A DNA stretch of 64,000 bases from Streptomyces spinoverrucosus (GTDB lineage: Bacteria > Actinomycetota > Actinomycetes > Streptomycetales > Streptomycetaceae), in the NCBI RefSeq assembly GCF_006539505.1, contig NZ_BJND01000042.1, positions 1-64,000 on the forward strand. Direction: 5' to 3'. A program made the translations under genes and the position numbers. Shown here piece by piece: positions 16,242 through 24,896 of the stretch (within the stretch, counting starts at the first letter, position 1; each line of letters starts with the position of its first letter). A model generated the notes under the pieces. That model was given only the letters and a program-made list of their open reading frames with translations, did no database searches and was not told where the DNA came from.

Positions 16242-17549
16242 TCACAGCACCTCGACCCCGGGCCGGAAGATCCGCCCCCGGGTGTCGAACAGCAGGCGGG
16301 CCGCGTCGGCGAGGGCGGGCAGGTCGTAGGAGGAGTGGTCCTGGAGCAGGATCGTCAGGTCGTGCTCGGCCACGGCGGCCATCGGGTCGTCGACGCGAGG
16401 GACCGGCACGTCGTCCACGCACCACTCGGGGACGTGCGGGTCGTGGAAGAGGATCTCGGCCTCCCGCTGCCGCAGCAGCCGGGCCACCGGCACGGCCGGG
16501 GACTCCCGCTGGTCGGCCACGTCGGGCTTGTAGGTGACCCCGAGCAGCAGCACCCGGGAGCCGTGCAGCGGCCGGCCGGCGGTGTTGAGCAGGTCCTGGG
16601 CGCGGCGGACGACGTACTCCGGCATCCGCCGGTTGATCTCCTGGGCCAGCTCGACGAACCGGAACTCGTACCCGAGCGACGAACGCACCTTGTACGACAG
16701 GTAGTTCGGGTCGATGGGTATGCAGTGCCCGCCGACTCCGGCGCCGGGCCGGAACGCCTGGAAGCCGAACGGCTTGGTGCTGGCGCAGCGGATCGCGTCC
16801 CACAGGTCGACGCCCAACTCGTGGCTGATGACGGCGAGTTCGTTGACGAGGGCGATGTTGACGTGCCGGTAGGTGTTCTCCAGCAGCTTGGCCATCTCGG
16901 CCTCGCGGGTGCCCTTCGCCTGGACGACCGTGTCGACGAGCTTGCCGTAGAAGGCGACCGCCCGGGCGGCGCAGGAGGGGGTGCAGCCGCCGACGACCTT
17001 GGGGGTGTCGCGCAGCCCGTGCCCGGTGTTGCCGGGGTCGATGCGCTCCGGTGAGAAGGCGAGGGCGAAGTCCTGTCCGGCCCGCAGCCCGGACTCCAGC
17101 TCCAGCAGCGGTCGTACCACCTCTTCGGTGGTGCCCGGATAGGTGGTGGACTCCAGCACGACGAGCTGGCCGCGCCGCAGCCGTCCCGCCACGGCGTGGA
17201 CGGCGGCGGTGACCGCGCTCAGATCGGGCCCGCCGTCCCCGTTCAGCGGGGTCGGCACGCAGATCACCACTGTCTGGGCGCGGGTGAGACAGTCGTCGTC
17301 GGTGTACGCCACGAAGCCGGCCGCCAGCATCCGGCGGACGTCCTCGTCGGACACGTCGTCGACGTGGGAGCGGCCGGAGTTGAGCCCGTCGACGACCCTT
17401 GGGTCCCGGTCGAGGCCCACGACTCTCAGGCCGACCGTCGCCGCCTCCCGCGCGAGCGGCAGCCCGACGTAGCCGAGCCCGATCACCGCCAGTTCGACGG
17501 CGTTGGATATCGCTGATTCCCCGAGCGGTTCAGTCTGCTGGACCTGCAT
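16242..17549 (-). CDS. Nucleotide-sugar dehydrogenase (UDP-HexNAc 6-dehydrogenase, WbpA/WecC-like)
   Basis: NAD-dependent four-electron dehydrogenase that oxidises C6 of a UDP-sugar to the uronic acid. Rossmann motif VIGLGYVGLPLA (22-33), LESTTYPGTTEEV, FSPERIDPGN, K221/N225 region (AKLLENTYRHVNIA) and the catalytic Cys in GVGGHCIPIDPNYLSYK (C276). This Cys-loop pattern is that of UDP-GlcNAc/UDP-ManNAc dehydrogenases rather than UDP-glucose dehydrogenase. 435 aa, full length; start ATG 17549. With the UDP-GlcNAc 2-epimerase 1.5 kb away on the other strand, the likely product is UDP-ManNAcA or UDP-GlcNAcA for a surface polymer. Confidence 0.88.
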   Translation of the reverse strand: MQVQQTEPLGESAISNAVELAVIGLGYVGLPLAREAATVGLRVVGLDRDPRVVDGLNSGRSHVDDVSDEDVRRMLAAGFVAYTDDDCLTRAQTVVICVPTPLNGDGGPDLSAVTAAVHAVAGRLRRGQLVVLESTTYPGTTEEVVRPLLELESGLRAGQDFALAFSPERIDPGNTGHGLRDTPKVVGGCTPSCAARAVAFYGKLVDTVVQAKGTREAEMAKLLENTYRHVNIALVNELAVISHELGVDLWDAIRCASTKPFGFQAFRPGAGVGGHCIPIDPNYLSYKVRSSLGYEFRFVELAQEINRRMPEYVVRRAQDLLNTAGRPLHGSRVLLLGVTYKPDVADQRESPAVPVARLLRQREAEILFHDPHVPEWCVDDVPVPRVDDPMAAVAEHDLTILLQDHSSYDLPALADAARLLFDTRGRIFRPGVEVL

Positions 17550-17594
17550 AGGGCTTCACCCCTGCCTCGTCGCGGGACCTGCCGGGCCCGCATC

Positions 17595-19046
17595 TCAAGC
17601 GCAGCCGAGGGCGCGGTACGCCTCGCGGGTGGTCGCGGCGACGCGCTTCCAGGTGCGGTCACGCGCCACGAACTCGCGGGCGGCCGCTCCCCATTCGGCC
17701 CGACGGTTTCGACTGTAAAGCAGGGTTTCGATCGCATCTGCCCAAGTTTGTGTGGAGGAGGGCGGGGCGAGGAGTCCGGTCACTCCCGGCTGGACAAGCT
17801 CCCGCAGTGCGGGTAGGTCACTGGCGGCCACCGGCAGCCCGCTCGCCATCGCCTCGACCGGCTTCAGCGGTGTCACCAACCGGCACACGCGCTCGTCGGT
17901 GCGCGGCACCGCGAACACGTCCAACACAGCGTGGAAGTCCCGCACTTGGGCGTACGGCACCCGGCCGGTGAACACGGTCGCACCGTCGGCCAGACCCAGC
18001 CGCCCGGCCAGCCGCAGCAGCGCCGCGCGCTCCGGTCCGTCCCCCACGATCAGCAGCCGCAGCGGCACCCCGCGACGCCTCAGCTCGGCACCCGCATGGA
18101 GCAATGTGCCGATTCCCTCGTGTGGAGTAAGGCTGCTGACCGTGCCGACGACGAAATCGTCCGGCGCGATCCCCAGCCGGGCCCGCAGCGCCGCCCCGTC
18201 CGGCAGCGGCGCGAGGAACTCCTCGCCCACCGCGTTCGGCACGATCAGCACCCGCTCCTCGGGCACCCCGCGCGCCACGATCTCCGCCTTCATCGCCGCG
18301 CCCAGCGTCAGCACCAGGTCCGCCTCGCGCATGCAGTGCGTCTCCAGTTCGCGCCGCGCCCGGTACGTCGGGTCGGCGCAGGTCCGCCCCGGGGCCTGGG
18401 TCAGCCAGGTGTCCTCCAGGAAGCCGCGCACCTCGTAGACCACCGGCAGCCCGTAAGCGGCGCGCAGCGCCAACGCCACCCGCCCGTTGCCGTGGTCGGT
18501 GGCCGGATGCAGCACTGCGGGCCGCAGCCGCTGCACCAGCCGGCCGGCCAGCTCGGCGTTGCGGGCCAGCACCGCCGCCTGCCCGTACGGCAGCCACGGC
18601 GGCAGCAGCCGGTGCTGCGGCACCCCGCCCACCGTCTGCACCGGGCGGGCGTCCAGCACCCCCTGCGCCACCGGGAACCCGACCCGCGTCACCACATGCG
18701 GATCGAGCCCGGCGGCGCGCTGCGCCTCGGCGATCTGCTGAGTGCGCACGGTGTAGCCGGCGTGCTTGAACGGCAGCCCGTTGGTGACCAGATGCAGCAC
18801 CCGGCCCGGCACAGGGCGGACCGTCCGGGCGGGCGGCGCGGGCACCCGTACCCCGGATGGAGCAGCGGCCGGACCGGCCGTCCGGGCCCGTTCGGTGAGC
18901 CGTCGTTCCAGCGCCCTCACCCGGCGCCGCACGGGCGACGGCAGCAGCCGTACCCCCAGCAGTGCCGCCCGGAGGGGGTCATGGCGCAGCTCGCCCCATG
19001 CCACGGATGCGGCCAGACTGAGCGCACGGGGGATATGACGCGACAT
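17595..19046 (-). CDS. GT4-type glycosyltransferase
   Basis: 483-aa GT4 glycosyltransferase. A basic, amphipathic N-terminal extension (1-75) may tether it to the membrane. Then VLHLVTNGLPFKHAGYTVRTQQIA, VVYEVRGFLED and RVLIVPNAVGEEF, followed by the donor-binding domain VGTVSSLTPHEGIGTLL, LLIVGDGPERAAL and LVTPLKPVEAMASGLPVAASDLPALRE with the EX7E-type site. It starts 38 nt from the divergent epimerase gene, so both promoters overlap, and with no good ribosome-binding site a leaderless transcript is possible. Part of the glycan cluster; linkage formed is unknown. Confidence 0.86.
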   Translation of the reverse strand: MSRHIPRALSLAASVAWGELRHDPLRAALLGVRLLPSPVRRRVRALERRLTERARTAGPAAAPSGVRVPAPPARTVRPVPGRVLHLVTNGLPFKHAGYTVRTQQIAEAQRAAGLDPHVVTRVGFPVAQGVLDARPVQTVGGVPQHRLLPPWLPYGQAAVLARNAELAGRLVQRLRPAVLHPATDHGNGRVALALRAAYGLPVVYEVRGFLEDTWLTQAPGRTCADPTYRARRELETHCMREADLVLTLGAAMKAEIVARGVPEERVLIVPNAVGEEFLAPLPDGAALRARLGIAPDDFVVGTVSSLTPHEGIGTLLHAGAELRRRGVPLRLLIVGDGPERAALLRLAGRLGLADGATVFTGRVPYAQVRDFHAVLDVFAVPRTDERVCRLVTPLKPVEAMASGLPVAASDLPALRELVQPGVTGLLAPPSSTQTWADAIETLLYSRNRRAEWGAAAREFVARDRTWKRVAATTREAYRALGCA

Positions 19047-19084
19047 GCCGTCACGTTAGGCGGCGAGAGCGGAGAAAGTACGAC

Positions 19085-20173
19085 ATGAACGGCCGTGTAC
19101 TCCACGTCGTCGGCACCCGACCGAACTTCGTCAAGGCCGCCCCGGTCGTCGCCGCACTGCGCACGGCGGGCTGCGACCAGGTCCTGGTGCACACCGGTCA
19201 GCACTACGACGAACGGATGTCGGACATCTTCTTCCGGCAACTCGGCCTGCCCGAGCCGGACACCGATCTCGGCGTCGGCTCCGGCAGCCACGCCCGGCAG
19301 ACGGCCGACCTCCTGATCGCCCTGGAGGGTGAGCTGACCGCGCGCGATCCCGCCCTCGTGATGGTGTACGGGGACGTCAACTCCACGCTGGCGGCCGCCC
19401 TGGTCGCCGCCAAGCTGGGCATGCCGCTCGCCCATGTGGAGGCGGGCCTGCGCAGCTTCGACATGGCGATGCCGGAGGAGGTCAACCGGCGGCTGGTCGA
19501 CCAGCTGGCCGAGCTGCTGTTCGCCACCAGCCCAGAGGCGGTCGGCCATCTTGCCCGGGAGGGCGTCGACCCGGGCCGGGTCCATCTCGTCGGCAACCCC
19601 ATGATCGACACCCTGCTCACCCACCTGGACCACTTCGACCCGGCCGCCGCCCGGGCCGCGTACGGACTGCCGGAGCGCTACGGCGTGGTCACCCTCCACC
19701 GCCCCGCCAACGTCGACGACCCCGAGGCGGCCAAGGCGGCCGCGCGCGCCCTGACCGAGGCGGCCCGGCTGCTCGACCTCGCCGTCCCCCTGCACCCGCG
19801 CGGCCGGGCGGCACTCGGCGCGGCGGGCCTCGACGGCGCACCGGGCGTCCACGTCCTCGACCCGCTGGGGTACGTCGAGTTCATGAGCCTGGTGCGCGGC
19901 GCCGCCGCCGTCATCACCGACTCGGGCGGCGTCCAGGAGGAGACCACCGTCCTGGGCGTGCCGTGCCTGACCCTGCGCACCACGACCGAGCGCCCGGTCA
20001 CCGTCACCCACGGCACCAACCGCCTCGTCGGCCACGCCGAACTCGTACCCGCGCTGCGCAAGGTACTGGACGGCGGACAGCCGCCGCCCGACGAGGGCCC
20101 GCCACTGTGGGACGGGCGGGCCGGGGCCCGGATCGCCGCCGAGGTCACCCGCTGGCTGGACCACCATGTCTGA
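19085..20173 (+). CDS. wecB: UDP-N-acetylglucosamine 2-epimerase, non-hydrolysing
   Basis: Converts UDP-GlcNAc to UDP-ManNAc in the cytoplasm. Family motifs are clear: VVGTRPNFVKAAPV, HTGQHYDERMSDIFF, MVYGDVNSTLAAAL, HVEAGLRSFDMAMPEEVNRRLVD, TLHRPANVDD, LGYVEFMSLV and the C-terminal ITDSGGVQEETTVLGVPCLTLR...ERPVT UDP-binding region. 362 aa is normal. First gene of a rightward operon; the methyltransferase start overlaps its end by 8 nt. Together with the dehydrogenase at 16242 it should supply UDP-ManNAcA. Confidence 0.92.
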   Translation: MNGRVLHVVGTRPNFVKAAPVVAALRTAGCDQVLVHTGQHYDERMSDIFFRQLGLPEPDTDLGVGSGSHARQTADLLIALEGELTARDPALVMVYGDVNSTLAAALVAAKLGMPLAHVEAGLRSFDMAMPEEVNRRLVDQLAELLFATSPEAVGHLAREGVDPGRVHLVGNPMIDTLLTHLDHFDPAAARAAYGLPERYGVVTLHRPANVDDPEAAKAAARALTEAARLLDLAVPLHPRGRAALGAAGLDGAPGVHVLDPLGYVEFMSLVRGAAAVITDSGGVQEETTVLGVPCLTLRTTTERPVTVTHGTNRLVGHAELVPALRKVLDGGQPPPDEGPPLWDGRAGARIAAEVTRWLDHHV

Positions 20174-20795
20174 GGTCACCCGCGCCTACTGGGACACCCG
20201 CCACCGCGTGCACGACGACCTCGCGTCCGGCGGCCACATCGGCCTGGACCGCGCGGGCAACGAGATCTTCTACGCACTGCGGCTCGGCACCCTGCTCCCG
20301 CTGATCGGCGACCTGGCCGACGAGAAGGCCCCGCTGTTCGTGCTCGACGCGGGCTGCGGCAAAGGCCACTTCGCCCGCGCCCTGGCCCGCTGCGGCCACC
20401 GCGTCGACGCCTTCGACGCGAGCGAGGAGGCCGTCACGCACGCCCGCGCCCAGGGCGGCCGCCCGCGCTACGCCGTCGCCGCCCTCGACGAGTGGCGCAG
20501 CCCCTGGCCGTACGACGTCGTGCTCTGCGTCGACGTCCTCTTCCACGTCCTGGACGACGAGGAGTGGGCGACCGGCCTGCGCAACCTCGCCTCGCTGGTG
20601 CGGATCACCGGACGGCTGATCCTCACCGACGAGGACATCGGCACCCGCCGGCCGCGCGGCGACTACATCCTGCACCGCCCGACGGCCGAGTACACCGCGC
20701 TGCTCGAACCCCTCGGCCTGCGCCACACCCTGTTCACCCCGTACGGCTTCCGCGAGAACGAGGTCGGCTTCCACGTCTTCACGAGGACCCGCTGA
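20166..20795 (+). CDS. SAM-dependent methyltransferase (class I)
   Basis: 209-aa class I methyltransferase with SAM motif I VLDAGCGKGHFARAL, the acidic post-I residue VDAFDAS and motif VVLCVDVLFHVLDD. The C-terminal GFRENEVGFHVFTR resembles sugar O-methyltransferases found in polysaccharide clusters. Overlaps wecB by 8 nt and shares TGATG with the next gene, so it is translationally coupled. It probably methylates a sugar or glycan end; the acceptor cannot be inferred. Confidence 0.8.
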   Translation: MSEVTRAYWDTRHRVHDDLASGGHIGLDRAGNEIFYALRLGTLLPLIGDLADEKAPLFVLDAGCGKGHFARALARCGHRVDAFDASEEAVTHARAQGGRPRYAVAALDEWRSPWPYDVVLCVDVLFHVLDDEEWATGLRNLASLVRITGRLILTDEDIGTRRPRGDYILHRPTAEYTALLEPLGLRHTLFTPYGFRENEVGFHVFTRTR

Positions 20796-22702
20796 TGCGC
20801 CTGACCGATCTGCTCCACCCTCACCTGGACGGCGTCACCACCGTCGTGGACGCCACCGATGGCGGGCTCGACCTGGAGCCCTATCTGCACCTCCCCGGCG
20901 ATGTCGCCCTGCACCAGGGCGAACGGGACATCGGCGAGAGCGAGTTGGTGCTCGTGTCGTACGGCCCCGATCCGGCGCTGCACGGCACCGAGACCGACTG
21001 TCTCGCCGTACTGCACCGCATGCGCCCCGGCGGCCGCGGCCTGATCCTCTTCGGCCACCACGGGCCCGAACTGCCCTACCACCGGCTCCTCGACGCCCTG
21101 GTGGCCCACCACTGCCAGGTGCTGCGCGCCGCCCCGCTCGACTACGAGCACCTGCACGCGGGCGCGGTGTTCGTCCGCACGGACGAACTCCTGCCGCCCC
21201 ACGACTGGTCCGGCAGGCCCGTCCCGGCGGAGGGTTTCGCCACCGCGCTGCGGATCGCCGACGAGTACGTCCTCGCCGACCTCGTCTCGCGGTCGCTGCG
21301 GGCCCGTGTGCTGGACCTGGAGCGCGATGCCGAGGAGGCGGAACGCGCCCGGGGGCCCGCCCACGAGGACGGCCTCGCCGAGCGCCTCGCCGCCGCCGTT
21401 CGGGAGAAGGACCGGCTGGCGGCCGCCCTGCACAGGGCCCGGGACCGGGTCGGCCTGCTGGAGGCGCGCGTGGCGATGCTGGAGGGCTCCACCTCGCTGC
21501 GGGTGGGGCGGGCCCTGGTGTCGGCGGCCCGCTCACCCCGGCGCGAGGCGACGCGGCTGCCACGGGAGCTGTACGGGCTGTGGCGGGGACGGGCGACATC
21601 GCACCAGGCGTCCACGGGCGTGGCGCCGGGGGCCCGGGAGCTGTACGTGCGGTTGCGGGGGCGGGGCACGTCGCGCTCCGTGCCCCCGGGTACGGCGTCC
21701 AAGGGGCGGCCCGCGTCCCGGAGCACCGCGTCGGAGACGGTGGCGCGGGAGGCGGTGTCGGACGCGCGGCTCCACCTGGCCTACCGCGCGTTCGCCTCGA
21801 TGCCCCGCGACCGGCTGGTGATCGCCGGGGTTCTCACCGAAGCCACCGCCGCGCACCTCGCGGCCGACGCCGTGGTCAACCGGGCGCTGCCGCACGACGG
21901 GCGGCTGGTCGTGCAGCGCACCGACCCGGACGCCCTGGTCGTCCAGCTCAGCGCCTGCACCGGCGACGGCCCCTGGGCGCTCACGGGCACCGGACTCGCC
22001 CCCGACCTCGACCGGAGGCTGGCCGAACTCATCACCGAGACCCGGGCGGCGGGCCGCTCCTGCGTGCTGTGGCGGGACGGCCCGGCCTCGGCGGCCCCCG
22101 CGCTCACCCGGCTCGCCTGGGACGCCGTCCTCGACGCGGACGCCGGTGTGCGGCTGGCGAGCCTGGACCCGGCGGCCGACGGCAGGCAGCGGCTGCGTGA
22201 GGTGTTCCGGGCGGACAGCACCCGCGTACGCCTGTCGCAACTGGCCCGCCGGATCGGCGCCCCCGACCCGCTGGACGAACGCCGCGTCTGCGTGCTGGCC
22301 GCCCCACAGGACCGGGCCGACATCGCCCGGCTCACCGCCCAGGTGCTGGACCAGAAACACCGGCCCTGCGAGGTCGTCGTACCCGATCCCACCGGACTCG
22401 ACGAACTCGCCGCCGCCGGCGTGACCGTACGCACCGGCGCACCCCTCGCCCCCTGGGTCGCCGACTGGACCGACCTCACCGAGGACCGCCCGGACACGCT
22501 GCTGCTCGACCTGATGTGCGCGCAGGAGTACTCCGGAGCCGACGCGGTGGGCAGCACGCCCGCCGCCGACGACTACACCTTCGTCCCCGAACTGCGCCCC
22601 CTCCTGGTACGCCGGTCGCTGCTGGCGTCCGGCGCGCCGCCCGAGACCTGGGCGCGGCAGGGGCACCGCCTGTTCGCCTGGTGCGGGAAGGAGCCGACAT
22701 GA
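20795..22702 (+). CDS. Coiled-coil protein of glycan cluster, function unknown
   Basis: 635-aa protein that I do not recognise. ATG 20795 overlaps the preceding stop (TGATG). Residues 1-160 look like a methyltransferase-like Rossmann domain without a clear SAM-binding Gly motif (VLVSYGPD, RPGGRGLILFGHHGPEL). Residues about 165-260 form a charged coiled coil ending in EARVAMLEGSTSLRVGRAL, a pattern common in stalks of polysaccharide glycosyltransferases. A basic, Gly/Ser-rich linker follows. The C-terminal about 300 residues (from AYRAFASMPRDRLVIAGV) are alpha/beta with RVCVLAAPQDRADIARLTAQVL and may be another degenerate GT-like domain. Position between a methyltransferase and a GT fusion suggests a scaffold or chain-length role; this is inference. 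Confidence 0.65.
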   Translation: MRLTDLLHPHLDGVTTVVDATDGGLDLEPYLHLPGDVALHQGERDIGESELVLVSYGPDPALHGTETDCLAVLHRMRPGGRGLILFGHHGPELPYHRLLDALVAHHCQVLRAAPLDYEHLHAGAVFVRTDELLPPHDWSGRPVPAEGFATALRIADEYVLADLVSRSLRARVLDLERDAEEAERARGPAHEDGLAERLAAAVREKDRLAAALHRARDRVGLLEARVAMLEGSTSLRVGRALVSAARSPRREATRLPRELYGLWRGRATSHQASTGVAPGARELYVRLRGRGTSRSVPPGTASKGRPASRSTASETVAREAVSDARLHLAYRAFASMPRDRLVIAGVLTEATAAHLAADAVVNRALPHDGRLVVQRTDPDALVVQLSACTGDGPWALTGTGLAPDLDRRLAELITETRAAGRSCVLWRDGPASAAPALTRLAWDAVLDADAGVRLASLDPAADGRQRLREVFRADSTRVRLSQLARRIGAPDPLDERRVCVLAAPQDRADIARLTAQVLDQKHRPCEVVVPDPTGLDELAAAGVTVRTGAPLAPWVADWTDLTEDRPDTLLLDLMCAQEYSGADAVGSTPAADDYTFVPELRPLLVRRSLLASGAPPETWARQGHRLFAWCGKEPT

Positions 22703-24882
22703 GCCGGACACTGAACGCGCTCGTCTACGGCGACGTTGACCTCAATCTCATCGACGGCTCCGCCGTCTGGGCCCAGTCGACGGTGCAGGCACTGTCGCGG
22801 GCCGGCTGCCGGACCCGGCTCGTCCTCAAGGCCCCCGTGCGCACCGGGCGGTTGATCGACCCGCTGGCCGGACTGCCGGGCGTCACGGTGGTCCGCCCCT
22901 ACGAGGAACGGCTGCTGCCCGGACAGGCCGACCGGCCGCTGTCGCCCGTGCAGGCCTCCCAGGTGCTCGCCGAGCTCGACGCGGACGAGCCCTGCGACCT
23001 GCTGGTGCTGCGCGGACGGCGACTGGTCGGGCGCGTGGTCGCCGACGGCGACTTCGAGGGACGGATCTGGGCCTACCTCACCGACATCCCCCAGTCGGCC
23101 GCCGAGATGACCGAGGGGGCCCGCGCGGAACTCACCCGTATCGCCCAGGCCTCCCAGCGGCTGCTGTGCCAGACCGAGGAGTTGCGCTGCCTGCTGGAGA
23201 CCTGGGTGCCCCAGGCCTGCGGCAAGTGCGTGCTCAGCCCGCCCGCCGTGCCCGAGCCGGACTCCCCGGTGCCGGAGCACGAGCGCCCGCACGACCCCTT
23301 CCGGCTCGTCTACACCGGCAAGTTCGCCCCCCTGTGGAACACCCTGCCCATGACCCGCCTGCCGGCCCTGCTCGCCGAACGGGGCGTCCGGGCGGAGCTG
23401 CACGCCGTCGGCGACAAGATCCACGACGATCCCCGGCACCCGGACTTCCAGTCCGCCATGGCCCGTGCGCTGGCCGTCACCCCGGGCGTCGAACACCACG
23501 GCGGGCAGCCCCGCGAGGAGGCCATGCGCCTCGCCGCCGACTGCGATCTCGGCCTCGGCTGGCGCGAGCCCGCCCTCGACGCCAGCCTCGAACTGTCCAC
23601 CAAGGTCCTGGAGTTCGGCGCCCTCGGACTGCCCGTCGTCCTCAACCGCACCCCCGCCCACGAGGCGCTGCTCGGCGCCGACTATCCGCTGTACGTACCC
23701 GGACGCGCCGGACTGGACGACGCCGTCGAGGCGGTCGCCCGTGCCGTGCGCGAGCCCGAGGCCCGGCGGCTCGCCGCCGACCGCTGCCGGGACGCCGCCG
23801 CCCGGTACACCCTGCAGGCGGCGGCGGAACGCTGGCGCGCCCAGCTCGACCAGGCCTTCCCCGAGGCGCCGGCCGCCGTGGCCGCCCGGACGCGGCCCTT
23901 GCGCGTGGGCATCGCGGGCCACGACCTGAAGTTCCTCTCCCGGCTCCTGGACCACTTCCGTACGCTGCCCGGTCTCGACGTACGCGTCGACGCCTGGCCG
24001 GCGCTCGCCCGCCACGATCCGGCCGCGAGCCGGGAACTCGCCGACTGGGCCGATGTCGTGGTCGTCGAGTGGTGCGGTCCCGCCGCCGTCTGGTACAGCC
24101 GCCACAAGCGGCAGGGCAGCCGCCTGATCATCCGGCTGCACCGCTTCGAACTGGACGCCGAGTGGCCCGGGCAGGTCGACATCGACGCCGTCGACCAGGT
24201 GATCTGCGTCAGCTCGTACTACGCCCGCCGCACCCTGGCGCACACCGGCTGGCCGGAGTCCAAGGTGACGGTCATCCCGAACTGGGTGGACACCGACCAG
24301 CTCGACCGCCCCAAGGCGCCCGGCGCCCGCTTCCGCCTCGGCATGATCGGCATCGCGCCCAGCCGCAAACGCCTCGACCTCGGCCTCGACGTCCTTCAGG
24401 CGCTGCGCGCCCGGGACCGTCGCTGGCACCTCTCGGTGAAGTCCAAGCCGCCCTGGGAGTACTGGTGGATCTGGAACAAGCCCGAGGAACGCGCGCACTA
24501 CGACGCCGTACTGCGCCGCATGCAGACCTCGCCGCTGCTCGAAGGTGCCGTCGTCTTCGACGAGTTCGGCGCGGACGTGGCGAGCTGGCTGCGGCGCGTC
24601 GGACACGTCCTGTCCACCAGCGACGACGAGAGCTTCCACCTCGCCCCCGCCGAGGGCATGGCCTCCGCCGCCGTCCCCGCCCTGCTGCCGTGGCCCGGCG
24701 CCGACGAGATCTACGACCGGCGGTGGATCCACCAGGACCCGGAGACGATGGCGAGCGCGCTGGCCGAACTGGACGAGGACGGCTGGCGGGACGCCGGGCA
24801 GCTGGCCCGCACGCAGGTGCGGGAGCAGTTCTCACTGCACCGGGTGGCCCGGGACTGGACGGAGCTGCTGGTGTCCGGCTGA
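22699..24882 (+). CDS. Bifunctional protein with two GT4 glycosyltransferase domains
   Basis: 727-aa fusion. ATG 22699 overlaps the previous stop by 4 nt and has GGAG 6 nt upstream. Domain 1 (about 1-395): NALVYGDVDLNLIDGSAVWAQ, FRLVYTGKFAPLWNTLPM and DASLELSTKVLEFGALGLPVVL with its EX7E-like motif. Domain 2 (about 402-727): LRVGIAGHDLKFLSRLLDHF, VICVSSYYARRTL, VTVIPNWVDTDQ, FRLGMIGIAPSRKRLDLGLD and DDESFHLAPAEGMASAAVPALL. Each domain has both halves of a GT-B fold, so the protein may add two sugars in sequence. The last gene of the rightward operon, ending 15 nt from the convergent methyltransferase. Confidence 0.82.
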   Translation: MSRTLNALVYGDVDLNLIDGSAVWAQSTVQALSRAGCRTRLVLKAPVRTGRLIDPLAGLPGVTVVRPYEERLLPGQADRPLSPVQASQVLAELDADEPCDLLVLRGRRLVGRVVADGDFEGRIWAYLTDIPQSAAEMTEGARAELTRIAQASQRLLCQTEELRCLLETWVPQACGKCVLSPPAVPEPDSPVPEHERPHDPFRLVYTGKFAPLWNTLPMTRLPALLAERGVRAELHAVGDKIHDDPRHPDFQSAMARALAVTPGVEHHGGQPREEAMRLAADCDLGLGWREPALDASLELSTKVLEFGALGLPVVLNRTPAHEALLGADYPLYVPGRAGLDDAVEAVARAVREPEARRLAADRCRDAAARYTLQAAAERWRAQLDQAFPEAPAAVAARTRPLRVGIAGHDLKFLSRLLDHFRTLPGLDVRVDAWPALARHDPAASRELADWADVVVVEWCGPAAVWYSRHKRQGSRLIIRLHRFELDAEWPGQVDIDAVDQVICVSSYYARRTLAHTGWPESKVTVIPNWVDTDQLDRPKAPGARFRLGMIGIAPSRKRLDLGLDVLQALRARDRRWHLSVKSKPPWEYWWIWNKPEERAHYDAVLRRMQTSPLLEGAVVFDEFGADVASWLRRVGHVLSTSDDESFHLAPAEGMASAAVPALLPWPGADEIYDRRWIHQDPETMASALAELDEDGWRDAGQLARTQVREQFSLHRVARDWTELLVSG

Positions 24883-24896
24883 TGTTCAGGCTGGCT

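Noticed and set aside
17700..18470. TTA triplets as possible bldA-dependent codons
   Set aside because: The TTA-containing triplets I noticed (for example in CTT-TAC and GCT-TAC contexts) are out of frame. I did not find an in-frame TTA codon, though I could not scan exhaustively.
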